Below, in pieces: positions 20,617 through 29,025 of a stretch of DNA of 64,000 nt. The notes beneath the pieces are model-generated. The model had not been told where the DNA came from, searched no databases, and worked only from the letters and a program-made list of their open reading frames with translations. The stretch comes from an uncultured Roseovarius sp. (lineage in GTDB: Bacteria; Pseudomonadota; Alphaproteobacteria; Rhodobacterales; Rhodobacteraceae), in contig CANNCP010000002.1 in assembly GCA_947503145.1 (NCBI GenBank), forward strand, positions 310,001 through 374,000, read 5' to 3'. Position 1 is the first letter of the stretch. Each line of letters begins with the position of its first letter. Both the position numbers and the translations under genes were made by a program.

Positions 20617-21934
20617 ATTGCGGGGCCGAAAGGGCGGCATCCACCGCGTCGAGGAAACGCTCGGCTTCGGGTTGTTGCAGGACCAGAGGCGGGCGGATCT
20701 TGAGGATGTTCGCGCCGGGGCCGGTGGCACTGATCAGCACGCCGTTCTGCCGCATGTGATTGACGATATGGGCCGCGCGTGCGCCATCAGGTGCATTGCT
20801 TTCACGATCGGTCACGCATTCCACCGCCAGGAAAAGCCCCGCACCGCGCACATCGCCAATGTCGTCGCGGTTGGCGCAAAGGCTGTTCAGCCCCTCTTTG
20901 AGGAAGGCACCGATGCGGCGGGCATTGTCCTGCAATCGCTCGTCTTCGATGACATCCAGAACCGCCATGCCGGCGGCTGCCGCCACCGGGTTGCCGCCGA
21001 ATGTATTGAAATAGCGGGCCTTGGTGCCGAATTCTTCGACCAGAGCGGGACGCAAGGCAACGCCAGAGACCGGAAACCCGTTACCCATCGGCTTGCCCAT
21101 CGTGACCATGTCGGGGATCACATCATGGCGCTGGAATCCCCAGAAATTATCGCCCGTGCGGGCAAATCCCGGCTGCACTTCGTCGGCGATAAAGATGCCG
21201 CCCTCGGCGCGGATCAGATCGACAGCAGGTTTCAGGAATCCCGCCGGATCGGGGTAAAGCCCGTCGCTGGAAAAGACCGTATCGACGATAAAGGCCGCAG
21301 GCTCGATCCCGTCGCGGCGCATCTCCGCAATGGCATCCGCCAAATCAGCGGCAAGGCGCGCGCCCTGTTCGGCAGGTGGCACGGTCAGGGCATTGGGCGC
21401 TGAAATCAACCGCACGCGCGGGCCGCGCCCCACGAAGTCGCCCAGCGATGGCGACAGTTCGGCCACGGCCTCGGTCAGTCCATGATAGGCAAGGCGCGTG
21501 ACGATGACTCCCTGACGCCGGGACTGCGAGCGGATGATGCGCAATGCCAGATCGTTGGCCTCCGAGCCGGTGCAGGTGAACATGACATGTGCCAGCGCGT
21601 CCGGCATCGTAGCCAACAGGCGTTCGGCGTAGTTGACCACACCATCATGCAGATAGCGGGTGTGGGTATTGAGCACACCCAGTTGGCCGCTGATCGCGTC
21701 CACCACCCGTGGATGGCAGTGACCGACTGACGCCACGTTGTTATAGGCATCGAGATAGGCCTTGCCGTTCTTGTCCCACAGCCAGACCCCCTTGCCGCGC
21801 ACCAGATGCAGAGGTTCCTGATAGAATAGGCGATAGGCGGGCCCCAGCGCGTTGCTGCGGCGCGCGACCAACGCCGCGTCCTCTGCATCAAGGCCCGCGC
21901 TTTGGGCTGAATCGTAGGCGTTGACCATGGTCAT
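20615..21934 (-). CDS. Class III PLP-dependent aminotransferase / possible phospho-lyase
   Basis: A 439-aa fold type I PLP enzyme. TGSEAND binds the cofactor phosphate, DEVQPGFARTG holds the Asp that contacts the pyridine nitrogen, and the Schiff-base lysine is in MVTMGKPMGNGFP. The GHCHPRVV and NTHTRYLHD segments are typical of the AGXT2L (phosphoethanolamine and phosphohydroxylysine phospho-lyase) branch. The kinase gene directly upstream resembles hydroxylysine kinase, so a phospho-lyase role is more likely than simple transamination. It is the last gene of a four-gene operon. Confidence 0.85.
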   Translation of the reverse strand: MTMVNAYDSAQSAGLDAEDAALVARRSNALGPAYRLFYQEPLHLVRGKGVWLWDKNGKAYLDAYNNVASVGHCHPRVVDAISGQLGVLNTHTRYLHDGVVNYAERLLATMPDALAHVMFTCTGSEANDLALRIIRSQSRRQGVIVTRLAYHGLTEAVAELSPSLGDFVGRGPRVRLISAPNALTVPPAEQGARLAADLADAIAEMRRDGIEPAAFIVDTVFSSDGLYPDPAGFLKPAVDLIRAEGGIFIADEVQPGFARTGDNFWGFQRHDVIPDMVTMGKPMGNGFPVSGVALRPALVEEFGTKARYFNTFGGNPVAAAAGMAVLDVIEDERLQDNARRIGAFLKEGLNSLCANRDDIGDVRGAGLFLAVECVTDRESNAPDGARAAHIVNHMRQNGVLISATGPGANILKIRPPLVLQQPEAERFLDAVDAALSAPQ

Positions 21935-21940
21935 GATGGA

Positions 21941-23074
21941 TCACTCCGAAAGAGGGGTACGCACCGCAGCTTGCAGCGCCTTGATGGCAGCGGTGTTACC
22001 GAATTCATCCAGCGCATTCAGGCCGCGCAGCGCCGAGGCGTCATGACGCAGGATATAGTCCGCATTGTCGGGATAACGTTGCGCGCGCCAGGCACCGACG
22101 CTCAGGGTCGTCGCGTGGCGCAGGCGGATAAGGTCGGGTAGCAGATCCAACTCCTCATCTTCGAGCGGCAGAACCGCGTTGAAGCCAGTGATCATCTCGG
22201 TGATCTGCTTCATCGGTTCGGCACCTTCGGCGATCTGATAGGAACAGGCCACGGCCAGATCACAGGCGATGGGCGTATGCACCATGTCGCCAAAATCAAT
22301 GACCCCCGTCAGGCGCGTCGCATTCGGCGCATCCACCAGCAGATTGTGAGGGTTGAAATCGTTATGGACGACCTGCGCGCGAAGATGCGGCAGACGTGGT
22401 GCTATTTCGGCGCTGAACCGGTCCAGCAGGTGAGTCAGCCGACGGCGCAGATCAACATCCCCGACTGCATCCAGCATTGGCCGCAACCCGTGCGCCCGCT
22501 TGATGTCCCATTGCAGAAAATGCCCCGCCGCCGGGTGGAAAAGCCCGCGCAACGCACGAATCAGACGCGCCTGCAGCGCGCCAATCTGGTGATAGATGCC
22601 GGGTCCGGGTGTCGCAGAGTTGAGCATCGTGCCGTCGAGAAACGTCATCAAGCGCACGACATGGGTTTGCCCGTCAGGCCCGGTCATGATTTCACTGGAG
22701 CGCCCCGCAAGGCTGGCGCAGATGCGCTGGACGGGGAGCGATGGATCGACCGCCGCCAGATGCATCAGCGCGGCAGTCTGCAGGTCGGTCACGGCGCGGT
22801 CTTCAATGGCGTTGGTGACCTTCAGCAGCGCCGCTTCGCCGGTATCGAGGCGAATTCGGAAATTGGCGTCCTTTTCAGCCGAGAGCGGACAGATATCGCC
22901 CGAGATGCCGTATAGATCGCGTGCCAGATCTGCCGCCATTTCAGGCGATACCACAGGTGCGTCATGGGCCAGAAGGTCGGCCTTGCCCACATTTTCCGGC
23001 GTGTCCGGCTCTTGTGCAGTACCACACAAGACAGGGGGTAGCCCGTGTGGAGGGGATTGTGTCGCGCGCGTCAT
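21941..23074 (-). CDS. Phosphotransferase of the aminoglycoside phosphotransferase / hydroxylysine kinase type
   Basis: A 377-aa APH-fold small-molecule kinase. The catalytic loop VHNDFNPHNLL and the metal-binding DFGD are intact. An N-terminal extension of about 30 residues precedes the kinase fold. Its stop lies 6 bp before the class III PLP enzyme and its 5' end lies close to the M20 hydrolase. The pairing of this kinase type with an AGXT2L-like enzyme mirrors the eukaryotic pair that phosphorylates and then eliminates phosphate from hydroxylysine. Substrate unproven. Confidence 0.82.
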   Translation of the reverse strand: MTRATQSPPHGLPPVLCGTAQEPDTPENVGKADLLAHDAPVVSPEMAADLARDLYGISGDICPLSAEKDANFRIRLDTGEAALLKVTNAIEDRAVTDLQTAALMHLAAVDPSLPVQRICASLAGRSSEIMTGPDGQTHVVRLMTFLDGTMLNSATPGPGIYHQIGALQARLIRALRGLFHPAAGHFLQWDIKRAHGLRPMLDAVGDVDLRRRLTHLLDRFSAEIAPRLPHLRAQVVHNDFNPHNLLVDAPNATRLTGVIDFGDMVHTPIACDLAVACSYQIAEGAEPMKQITEMITGFNAVLPLEDEELDLLPDLIRLRHATTLSVGAWRAQRYPDNADYILRHDASALRGLNALDEFGNTAAIKALQAAVRTPLSE

Positions 23075-24360
23075 GTTTCAAGCTCCTGTATGCCGCACCA
23101 TTCGGCGATGAACAGCGCCATCGCCTGTGTGATGCGTTTCACCGACGACAGACTCACGGATTCGTCGATGCCGTGGATATTGCGGGATTTCGGCCCGTAG
23201 CATAGCGCCGGAATCTGGTTATAGAGCGCATAAACCCGCGCATCCAGGTAGCTGGGCGTCATGAAGGATTGCAGCGGTGCGCCGATGGCCGCCTCATGGG
23301 CGCGGCCCAGCACCGCCTCGGCCTCGGTTCCCGGCTCCAGCACGTACCCTTCGGCGTAAAAGCCATTAAAGACGATCTGCGGCGGGTTGTTCGACAAGAA
23401 GGCGTCCTGCTGTGCAAAGGCCGCGATGCGGTCGGTGATTTCGCGGGCAGCGTCCTCGGCGGTACGGCCGGGATAGATCGACACGCGGCAGTCGATATTA
23501 CACCAGCTCGGCACGGACGAGGCCCAGTCTCCGCCCTCAATCCTGCCGATGTTCAGATTGATGGGGTGCGCCTCATTCTCGAAATGGGGATGCGCGCCCT
23601 TCTCCGCGTTCCAGTCGGCTTCGATCTGGCGCAGGGCACTGATGATCCGGGTCGCGCCGTCGATGGCATTGGCGCCTTCGCTCATTTCACGCACATGCAC
23701 TGGCACCCCGCGCAGTTGCACCTGAAACCACAGCACGCCGACATTGGCGCGTACCAGCATTTCCTCTTCGGGCTCCGGGATCAGGACGGCGTCAGCGGTG
23801 TAGCCTTGCAGGAAGGTTTGCAGCGCGCCGTTGCCGGTGGATTCCTCTTCGACCACAGATTGCACATAGACCGTTGCCGCAGGTTGCAGGCCTATGCGGC
23901 GCAGCGCATCGAGGGCAAAGATGTTCGCCGCCGCGCCCGCCTTCATGTCGGCCGCGCCGCGGCCATACATCCAGTCGCCGTCGATCCTGGCGGAAAAGGG
24001 CGGATCGGTCCACATGTCGTGCAGGCCCTCGGGCACCACATCGAGATGCGATTGCAGGATCAGCGAGCGACCGCTTTCCGCACGTGGTCGGTGGATGCCG
24101 ACAACGATGGGCGCATCCGAGTGATCCTCGGAGAATTTGGAGCCACCCGGGTGCGCCTCGATTGCCGCGTGGTCCATGGCAAAGCGATCCATCGCAAAGC
24201 CACGCGAGCTGAGTTCCCGATAGAGCAGGTCCTGAATGGGATGTTCACGCCCGCGCAACGATGGCATCTGCACAAGTTTCTGCGTGAACGCGAGCTGGTC
24301 ATCGAACCCGTCCGAGACGGATTGGACGATACGCTCGCGCAGCTCTGGGTCCAGTGACAT
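23071..24360 (-). CDS. ArgE/DapE-family M20 metallohydrolase
   Basis: A 429-aa zinc hydrolase. The metal ligands are in LQSHLDVVPEG and GRGAADMKAG; the catalytic and ligand glutamates are in VVEEESTGNGA. The family removes acyl groups from amino acids or cleaves small peptides. The ATG at 24360 (MSLDPELRE) has an AGGA site, whereas the longer frame begins with TTG inside the preceding gene. The stop overlaps the kinase start by 4 bp. In this operon it could free an amino acid from an N-acyl or peptide precursor. Confidence 0.9.
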   Translation of the reverse strand: MSLDPELRERIVQSVSDGFDDQLAFTQKLVQMPSLRGREHPIQDLLYRELSSRGFAMDRFAMDHAAIEAHPGGSKFSEDHSDAPIVVGIHRPRAESGRSLILQSHLDVVPEGLHDMWTDPPFSARIDGDWMYGRGAADMKAGAAANIFALDALRRIGLQPAATVYVQSVVEEESTGNGALQTFLQGYTADAVLIPEPEEEMLVRANVGVLWFQVQLRGVPVHVREMSEGANAIDGATRIISALRQIEADWNAEKGAHPHFENEAHPINLNIGRIEGGDWASSVPSWCNIDCRVSIYPGRTAEDAAREITDRIAAFAQQDAFLSNNPPQIVFNGFYAEGYVLEPGTEAEAVLGRAHEAAIGAPLQSFMTPSYLDARVYALYNQIPALCYGPKSRNIHGIDESVSLSSVKRITQAMALFIAEWCGIQELET

Positions 24361-24383
24361 GGAAATGTCCTTGCGGCAGGCAA

Positions 24384-25946
24384 TCAAATCATCGCCTCGA
24401 TCAGGAATGGGCCGGGCTCGGCCACGGCCTCCTCGATGGCGCGCATGAGATCCTGCACATCTTCGACGCGGCGCCCCGGCACGCCCATGCCACGGGCAAG
24501 GGCGACGAAATCCAGCTCGGGGCGGTCGAGGTTGAGCATGCTCAGCGCGTCAGGACCCGGCTGGGCACCGACATTGTGCAGTTCGCCCTTGAGGATCTCG
24601 TAGGACTGGTTGGCGAGGATGATCGTGGTCACGTTCGATCCCTCGCGCGCCTGCGTCCACAGCCCCTGCAAGGTATACATCGCCGATCCGTCCGCTTGCA
24701 GCGTAATCACCGGGCGATCGGGGCAGGCAATGGCGGCCCCTGCCGACAGCGGGATGCCGATGCCGATGGACCCGCCGGTGAGCGCCAGCCAGGAATTGGG
24801 CTTGGCTGCGTTGCCGGCCGGGAAGGTATCCCCCCCCGATGACACGGACTCGTCGATGATGATGGCGTCCTCGGGCAGCGCGTTGGCAAGCGCGGCGGCG
24901 ATGTTTTTCAGCGTGAGAGTACCGGCCTGCGGTCTGGCGGGCATGACGGTGTCGCGCGCCTTGCCGGGCTTCGCCCCGATGCGGTCCGCCAAGGCCGCCA
25001 GGGCCGCCGGGCCATCGCCGTCCAGACCGGTCAGCGTGACAGTCTTGCACGCCTCGGGCAGCAGCAGGCTGGGCCGGTCGGGATAGGCAAAGAAGGCGAC
25101 CGGCGGGGTCGTCTCGACCAGAATGGCGCGGCGATAGGGTGCAAGGCATTCCAGCGCGGCGTCGATCGGATAGGGGATCTTTGCGACGGCAAGACGACCC
25201 TGCCCGCGCTCCATCCGCCGGTTCGAGGTGGGCGCGAGGATCTGCGCGCCGGTCTTTTCCGCGATGCCCTGCAACAGGGCCAGCGCCGCGACGTCCCCGA
25301 GCACGGAGTTGCCCGCGATAATGACAGTCTTCTCGCCGCTCTCCAGCGCGCACACGGCATCATCCAGCGCGTCCGATTCCAGGGTGGCAGGACCATCCGG
25401 GGCGATTTCGGCGGCAATCCTGCCGCCTGCATCCCAGCCGATATCGGCTGGTGCCACCAGCGAGGCGATACGTCCGGGTCGGCCCTTGGCAACGCGCAGC
25501 GCCTCCATCGCGTCGGTGGCAAAGCTGCCCGCATCGCGGCCAGATCGGACCCAGTCGCTGAAGGGCGCGCAGGCACCTTCGACATCGGCTGAAAGCGGCG
25601 CGTCATATTTCTGATGCCGTAGCGCATGATCCCCGACGAGGTTGACCATCGGCACCCGCGCCTTGCGCGCATTGTGCAGGTTCGCCGCCGCATTGGCAAA
25701 GCCGGGCGCGAGGTGCAGCAGCGTCACCGCAGGTTTGTCCGCCATGCGCGCATAGCCGTCGGCGGCACCGGTCACGACCCCTTCAAAGAGGCCCAGCACA
25801 CAATGCATCAGCTTGGTGCGGTCAAGTGCGTCGACAAACTGCATCTCGGACGTGCCGGGGTTGGCAAAGCAGACGTCGACACCCGCCGAATGCAGGCTGC
25901 GCACAACGCTTTCGGCGCCGTTCATTTCCTTGGGGGTATCGCTCAT
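24384..25946 (-). CDS. Thiamine diphosphate enzyme, acetolactate synthase large-subunit-like (IlvX/benzoylformate decarboxylase type)
   Basis: A 520-aa ThDP enzyme with the catalytic Glu in LFEGVVTGAADGYAR near residue 55 and the cofactor and metal motif ADGSAMYTLQGLW with NQSYEILK near residues 420-450. It is shorter than IlvB (about 560-590) and lacks a partner regulatory subunit here, so it is probably a 2-oxoacid decarboxylase or ligase rather than the valine-pathway enzyme. It is the first gene of the operon that continues with the M20 hydrolase, kinase and PLP enzyme. Confidence 0.85.
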   Translation of the reverse strand: MSDTPKEMNGAESVVRSLHSAGVDVCFANPGTSEMQFVDALDRTKLMHCVLGLFEGVVTGAADGYARMADKPAVTLLHLAPGFANAAANLHNARKARVPMVNLVGDHALRHQKYDAPLSADVEGACAPFSDWVRSGRDAGSFATDAMEALRVAKGRPGRIASLVAPADIGWDAGGRIAAEIAPDGPATLESDALDDAVCALESGEKTVIIAGNSVLGDVAALALLQGIAEKTGAQILAPTSNRRMERGQGRLAVAKIPYPIDAALECLAPYRRAILVETTPPVAFFAYPDRPSLLLPEACKTVTLTGLDGDGPAALAALADRIGAKPGKARDTVMPARPQAGTLTLKNIAAALANALPEDAIIIDESVSSGGDTFPAGNAAKPNSWLALTGGSIGIGIPLSAGAAIACPDRPVITLQADGSAMYTLQGLWTQAREGSNVTTIILANQSYEILKGELHNVGAQPGPDALSMLNLDRPELDFVALARGMGVPGRRVEDVQDLMRAIEEAVAEPGPFLIEAMI

Positions 25947-26247
25947 TTCGTCGCCTCGCGGAATGTGGTGAGGAAGGATTTTGCATTGTCGGCCAGCAAA
26001 GAGCCGAGATATCCAGCCACGACCGACCCGCAGGGTATCGCACTTTCAAATGCTGGTTCAACTTGAATGATGCATTATAATTCGATGTCTGGCTTGCCGG
26101 GAAGGGCGGATGACGGAAATCGGCGCTGATGCGTAAATTTGATGCTGGCCGCAACTCCCCTTCCCCCCGGACACACTTACTCGGCCTGAACGGATCGCCG
26201 GACGAAGGAAGCTGGCCCGGTATCGCAACTGCGGTTAACATCGCTCC
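25947..26247. other. Divergent intergenic region, 301 bp
   Basis: Lies between the minus-strand ThDP operon and the plus-strand flavodoxin gene. It holds an AT-rich patch near 26065-26085 with a TATAAT hexamer that could serve as a -10 element. No convincing small ORF or RNA gene is seen. Confidence 0.5.
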
Positions 26248-26733
26248 ATGACCAAACTTCTGATTGTCTACCACTCCAGAACCGGCGGCAGCCGTCAGAT
26301 GGCCGAGGCCGCAGCCCAGGCCGCGCGGGGCGAGGCGGAAACCGAGCTGAAACGCGCCGAGGATACCGGGCCGGAGGATCTGCTGAATGCCGGCGGTTAC
26401 ATCTTCTGTGCGCCCGAGAACCTCGCGGCAATCTCGGGGGTGATGAAGGATTTCTTTGACCGGTGCTATTACCCCGTGCTGGGCCGGATCGAGGCGCGGC
26501 CTTATGCCTTGATGGTCTGCGCCGGGTCAGACGGCGAAAACGCGGTGCGCCAGATCGCGCGGATCGCCCAGGGCTGGCGATTGCGCCAGGTGCAGGAGCC
26601 ACTGATCGTATGCACCCACGCCCAGACGCCCGAAGCGATATTGGCCGACAAGACCATTGCCGATGCGGAGCTGGAGAAATGCCGCGAACTGGGCATGGCG
26701 CTGGCGGCAGGGCTTAGCATGGGCGTGTTTTGA
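26248..26733 (+). CDS. Flavodoxin-like / NAD(P)H-dependent FMN reductase family protein
   Basis: A 161-aa protein starting with the flavodoxin-type phosphate-binding loop LLIVYHSRTGGSRQMAE. The central segment GGYIFCAPENLAAISGVMKDFFDR resembles the FMN-ring loop of the WrbA/FMN-reductase group. It is probably a soluble FMN-binding oxidoreductase; partner and substrate unknown. It is single-gene: the next plus-strand gene, tig, begins 152 bp later after a 7-bp inverted repeat (26782-26801). Confidence 0.8.
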   Translation: MTKLLIVYHSRTGGSRQMAEAAAQAARGEAETELKRAEDTGPEDLLNAGGYIFCAPENLAAISGVMKDFFDRCYYPVLGRIEARPYALMVCAGSDGENAVRQIARIAQGWRLRQVQEPLIVCTHAQTPEAILADKTIADAELEKCRELGMALAAGLSMGVF

Positions 26734-26885
26734 AGTGGTTCGGCAAAACTGGACCGCGTCCCAAGATGCAAGCTCCATAACGCGCAAGACTCTGCTTGCG
26801 CATATAGCCGCCCGCCCCTAGAAAGCCTCTGATTTTGACCGCTGCGGACGCCTCCGCGGCCCGATGCAATGGATGAGGACGAACA

Positions 26886-28217
26886 ATGCAGGTCACCGAG
26901 ACCCAGAACGAGGGGCTGAAACGCGCCTACACGATGCTGCTGACCGCTCAGGAGCTGGATGACAAGGTCATCGAAAAGCTGAAAGAAGCGCAACCCGAAG
27001 TCGAGATGAAGGGCTTTCGCAAGGGCAAGGTGCCGCTGGCACTGATGAAGAAGAACTTTGGCCAGCGCGTTATGGGCGAGGCCATGCAAGAGGCCGTCGA
27101 TGGCGCGATGAAGGCACATTTCGAGGCCAGCGGCGACCGCCCGGCCGGCGAGCCTGCGGTCAAGATGACCAACGAAGACTGGAAAGAGGGCGACGACGTC
27201 CAGGTGGAAATGTCCTATGAGGCGCTGCCCGACATCCCCGAGCTGGACATGAAATCGATCAAGCTGGAGCGAATGAAAGTCGTCCCCGATGACGCTGCGG
27301 TAGACGAGGCTCTGGCCAGCCTTGCCGAAAGCGCGCAGGATTTCGAGGACCGCAAGAAAGGCTCCAAGGCCAAGGACGGCGATCAGATCACGATGGACTT
27401 CATCGGCAAGGTCGACGGCGAGGCGTTCGAAGGCGGCTCGGCGGAGGATTATCCGCTGGTGCTGGGCTCCAACAGCTTTATCCCCGGGTTCGAGGAGCAA
27501 CTGGTCGACGTGAAGGCGGATGAGGAAAAAGACGTGACCGTCAATTTCCCGGACGACTATCAAGCCGAGCATCTCGCGGGCAAGGAAGCCGTGTTCAGCT
27601 GCACGATCAAAGCCGTGAAAGCGCCCAAAGCGCCGGAACTCAATGATGAGCTGGCACAGAAATTCGGCGCCGAGGACCTCGACGGCCTCAAGGGGCAGAT
27701 CCGCGAGCGCCTGGAGACCGAATATGCCGGCGCCGCCCGCGCGGTGATGAAGCGCTCGCTGCTCGATCAATTGGATGAAATGGTCGATTTCGACCTGCCA
27801 CCCTCGATGATCGAGAGCGAAGCGGGGCAGATCGCGCATCAGCTGTGGCATGACGATAATCCCGACGTAGAAGGCCACGATCACCCCGAGATCGAGACGT
27901 CAGAAGAGCACGTCAAACTGGCCAAGCGTCGCGTGCGGCTGGGCCTTTTGCTGGCCGATCTGGGCCAACGCGCCGAAGTGGAAGTAACGGATGCCGAAAT
28001 GACCCAGGCGATCATGGAACAGGCCCGCCAGTATCCGGGTCAGGAACGTCAGTTCTTTGAGTTCGTGCAGCAAAACCAGCAGATGCAACAACAGATGCGC
28101 GCACCGATCTTCGAGGAGAAGGTTGTCGATTATGTAGTCGAGTTGGCCGAAGTGACCGAAAAAGTGGTCTCCAAGGACGACCTGCAGAAGGCCATCGAGG
28201 ACCTCGACGACGAGTGA
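26886..28217 (+). CDS. tig: Trigger factor (ribosome-associated chaperone and prolyl isomerase)
   Basis: A 443-aa protein with the three expected domains: N-terminal ribosome-binding domain (1-about 145) with the docking loop GFRKGKVP, an FKBP-type PPIase domain (about 155-245, [16 protein letters not shown]) and a C-terminal chaperone domain ending in an acidic tail. Acts at the ribosome exit tunnel. A strong terminator follows the stop. Confidence 0.97.
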   Translation: MQVTETQNEGLKRAYTMLLTAQELDDKVIEKLKEAQPEVEMKGFRKGKVPLALMKKNFGQRVMGEAMQEAVDGAMKAHFEASGDRPAGEPAVKMTNEDWKEGDDVQVEMSYEALPDIPELDMKSIKLERMKVVPDDAAVDEALASLAESAQDFEDRKKGSKAKDGDQITMDFIGKVDGEAFEGGSAEDYPLVLGSNSFIPGFEEQLVDVKADEEKDVTVNFPDDYQAEHLAGKEAVFSCTIKAVKAPKAPELNDELAQKFGAEDLDGLKGQIRERLETEYAGAARAVMKRSLLDQLDEMVDFDLPPSMIESEAGQIAHQLWHDDNPDVEGHDHPEIETSEEHVKLAKRRVRLGLLLADLGQRAEVEVTDAEMTQAIMEQARQYPGQERQFFEFVQQNQQMQQQMRAPIFEEKVVDYVVELAEVTEKVVSKDDLQKAIEDLDDE

Positions 28218-28242
28218 GGCCAGCGCACTTTGCATGAGTTTG

Positions 28243-28273
28243 AAGCGGGGGGCCTCGGGCCTCCCGCTTTTCA
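28243..28273 (+). terminator. Rho-independent terminator of tig
   Basis: AAGCGGGGGGCC and GGCCTCCCGCTT form a near-perfect 12-bp GC-rich stem with a tiny loop, followed by TTTTC. It lies 25 bp after the tig stop codon. Confidence 0.85.
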
Positions 28274-28420
28274 TTCGGGGCCTGTATATGTTTCTGGGCG
28301 CGGCGGCAAAAAGCCGATTCATTGTCGGCCCTGCTCCAAGGTCTCGGACATGATTACGTCGCGTGACAGGCGGCCCCGCGGATTTGTCTGATCGCGGGTC
28401 GGAACCGGTCAAGAAGTGGT

Positions 28421-28491
28421 ATCTTCTGCCGGATCGTTGCTGGGCTGAGGTCTTCCGAAACCAGCCTATGGCGAGCCTTCCGGTAGAAGAT
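28421..28491. ncRNA. Candidate structured RNA or inverted-repeat relic
   Basis: ATCTTCTGCCGGA (28421-28433) pairs over 13 positions, one of them G-U, with TCCGGTAGAAGAT (28479-28491). Inside, GGCTG and CAGCC form a second stem around CTTCCGAA. No known RNA family is recognised. It could equally be the end of a decayed insertion element. Confidence 0.3.
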
Positions 28492-28690
28492 CGGTGACCC
28501 CAGGCGCGGTCTGACCAAGCTGCGCATCCCGAACCCCGTACGTGTGGCCCACGACGGCAAGCTAGGCGCTCGACCTTCTGCGCGGTACGTCCTGCGCAGC
28601 CTCATCTTTCACGCCTTGCAAAACCGCCCGTTGGACCATAGGTTCCGAAAAAATTGCGGGAAGCCCCCGCCCGATACGAAGGAATATCCC

Positions 28691-28981
28691 ATGGAAGGCG
28701 GCAACGCATTGGCGCAATTTGTCCCCCTGATTCTGATTTTCGGGATCATGTACCTCCTGCTGATCCGCCCCCAGCAGAAGAAGCTGAAGACCCATAAGGC
28801 CATGGTTTCGGCCCTGCGCCGCGGCGATCAGGTGGTCACCCAGGGCGGGATCATCGGCAAGGTTGCCAAGGTCAAGGATGACGACGAAATCGAAGTCGAA
28901 GTGGCGAACGGCGTGAAAATCCGTGTGATCAAGTCGACCATCGCGCAGGTTCTGTCCAAGACCGAACCGGCCGAGGACTGA
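28691..28981 (+). CDS. yajC: YajC, Sec translocon accessory subunit
   Basis: A 96-aa protein with one N-terminal transmembrane helix (about residues 8-28, FVPLILIFGIMYLLLI) followed by the conserved RPQQKKLKTHKAMVSALRRGD and a small beta-rich domain (TQGGIIGKVAKV). The ATG at 28691 gives the normal YajC length; the open frame extends further upstream without support. Co-oriented with secDF, 44 bp ahead of it. Confidence 0.95.
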   Translation: MEGGNALAQFVPLILIFGIMYLLLIRPQQKKLKTHKAMVSALRRGDQVVTQGGIIGKVAKVKDDDEIEVEVANGVKIRVIKSTIAQVLSKTEPAED

Positions 28982-29025
28982 TCGCCCCCACCCAAACCCG
29001 TCTGCTACGCTGAAAAGGCCCCCTT

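Larger units (their letters stand above)
28218..28690. other. Long intergenic region between tig and yajC (473 bp)
   Basis: Begins with the tig terminator (28243-28273). Further on it contains a large potential stem-loop at 28421-28491. Minus-strand frame 28354-28605 is open for 83 codons but shows no family features. The last 100 bp presumably hold the yajC-secDF promoter. Confidence 0.5.

Noticed and set aside
24384..25946. Valine-pathway acetolactate synthase (IlvB)
   Set aside because: No small regulatory subunit gene follows, the protein is shorter, and the operon partners are unrelated to branched-chain synthesis.
28421..28491. SRP (4.5S) RNA
   Set aside because: The GGTC...CAGCC pattern is suggestive, but the GGAA tetraloop and the conserved internal loop are absent.
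28354..28605. 83-codon minus-strand ORF between tig and yajC
   Set aside because: No ribosome site, no family features, Arg-rich composition typical of a chance frame in GC-rich DNA, and it overlaps the stem-loop.
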